Source of the DNA: an uncultured Eubacterium sp.
Lineage (GTDB): Bacteria > Bacillota > Clostridia > Lachnospirales > Lachnospiraceae
DNA: 5,717 nt
NCBI GenBank assembly: GCA_947573465.1
Contig: CANPET010000126.1
Coordinates: forward strand, 1 to 5,717
Direction: 5' to 3'
In this document: positions 4,970-5,717 of the stretch, in pieces
Layout of the letters: every line of letters begins with the position of its first letter
Position numbering within the stretch: position 1 is the first letter of the stretch
The notes under the pieces: model-generated
What the model saw: only the letters and a program-made list of their open reading frames with translations
Databases searched by the model: none
What the model was told of the DNA's origin: nothing
Position numbers and translations under genes: made by a program

Positions 4970-5717
4970 TTATTTCAAGTATTCTTTATATATTTCAATT
5001 ACCTGTTTCATAGCATCAGGACCAGGAGCACCAATCGTCATACGTTTGTTCACACATGTTTCCAAACTGATTGCTTCGTAGATATCTTCTTCAAATACAG
5101 GGCTGATTGCCTTATATTCTTCCAATGTCATATCATCAAGAGCAATTCCTTTTTCTTCACAGAAGAGAACCAACTGTCCGACAATTCCATGGGCATCTCT
5201 GAAAGGTACACCGTGGTTTACAAGATAGTCAGCAGCATCAGTAGCATTAGTGAAACCATGTTTTGTACTTGCTTCCATAATATCTTTATTGAATGTCATA
5301 GTATCAATCATACCGGTAAATAAAACAATACATCCCTTGGCAGTATCAATCGCATCAAATGTCAGTTCTTTGTCTTCCTGCATGTCTTTATTATATGCAA
5401 GAGGAATCCCCTTCATTGTAGTAAGGATAGAAATGAGCGCGCCATATACACGTCCGGTCTTTCCACGAATTAACTCTGCAATATCAGGGTTTTTCTTTTG
5501 CGGCATAATACTGGAACCAGTGCTATAAGAATCATCTATATTTACAAAACGATATTCGTTTGAGTTCCAAATACAAATCTCTTCACAGAAACGGCTAAGA
5601 TGCATCATGATGGTAGATAATGCACTTAAAAGTTCAATGACATAATCTCTATCTGATACAGAATCCATACTGTTCAATGTAGGACCATTAAATTCAAGAA
5701 GACTAGCTGTATATTCG
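4970..5717 (-). CDS. argH: Argininosuccinate lyase, C-terminal 248 residues (start outside window)
   Basis: ArgH splits argininosuccinate into arginine and fumarate, the last step of arginine synthesis, as a cytosolic homotetramer of the fumarase/aspartase superfamily. The window holds a little over half of a protein that is normally about 460 residues; the frame stays open to the right edge (visible part begins EYTASLLEFNGPTLNSMDS). The superfamily signature GSSIMPQKKNPD is encoded at 5483-5518 and includes the mobile-loop serine thought to act as catalytic acid/base, and the lysine and asparagine that follow. The preceding NSMDSVSDRDYVIE and following GIPLAYNKDMQEDKE are typical ArgH segments, as is the C-terminal GAPGPDAMKQVIEIYKE. 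The methionine near 5668 and the TTG at 5677 are internal codons, not starts. The gene converges on the frameshifted gene and shares its terminator. Its promoter, and argG if linked, are outside the window. Confidence 0.97.
   Translation of the reverse strand, partial: EYTASLLEFNGPTLNSMDSVSDRDYVIELLSALSTIMMHLSRFCEEICIWNSNEYRFVNIDDSYSTGSSIMPQKKNPDIAELIRGKTGRVYGALISILTTMKGIPLAYNKDMQEDKELTFDAIDTAKGCIVLFTGMIDTMTFNKDIMEASTKHGFTNATDAADYLVNHGVPFRDAHGIVGQLVLFCEEKGIALDDMTLEEYKAISPVFEEDIYEAISLETCVNKRMTIGAPGPDAMKQVIEIYKEYLK

Noticed and set aside
4892..5528. Plus-strand open frames opposite argH
   Set aside because: They are the complement of a clearly coding argH sequence and the first would begin in the terminator hairpin.
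1..5717. CRISPR array, tRNA, rRNA or known riboswitch
   Set aside because: No regularly spaced direct repeats, no tRNA cloverleaf or rRNA-like segment, and no riboswitch core recognised by eye on either strand.

Overview
The window is AT-rich DNA with tightly packed genes on the plus strand and one gene entering from the right on the minus strand. Protein types and wording suggest a low-GC anaerobic Firmicute, most likely a Clostridia/Lachnospiraceae gut bacterium. The pointers are an Rpn/PD-(D/E)XK protein of the type abundant in that family, a PurN with the KFGGKGMYG segment, and purine-rich Shine-Dalgarno sites. This placement is inferred from recalled family features, not from a search.

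Layout, left to right. Positions 6-878 encode a GrpB-family (UPF0157) nucleotidyltransferase-like domain fused in frame to a small inorganic-pyrophosphatase-like domain. Positions 964-1887 encode an Rpn-family nuclease-like protein with possible internal start sites. A strong hairpin with a U-tract (1926-1978) follows and lies directly in front of purN (2008-2601), the de novo purine glycinamide ribonucleotide formyltransferase. Immediately behind purN, 2597-2818 holds a headless and tailless remnant of an orotate phosphoribosyltransferase-like gene. Positions 2848-3939 encode a 363-residue protein I do not recognise. The 115-base gap after it contains a short possible helix-turn-helix remnant broken by stops. 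Positions 4055-4878 carry two overlapping frames that read as one protein broken at a run of seven A's; the joined product resembles the KptA/ADP-ribosyltransferase fold. A perfect 15-bp inverted repeat (4904-4945) then acts as a likely shared terminator for this gene and for argH (argininosuccinate lyase), which converges from the right and is cut by the window edge.

Functionally this is a mix of two housekeeping biosynthetic genes (purN, argH) and an accessory-looking strip between and before them: a fusion, a nuclease, two gene remnants, an orphan protein and a frameshifted enzyme. Nothing ties the accessory genes into one operon or one demonstrable system. The most interesting points are the A7 frameshift in the ADP-ribosyltransferase-like gene, the possible internal start sites in the Rpn gene, the GrpB-pyrophosphatase fusion and the decayed PRTase behind purN.
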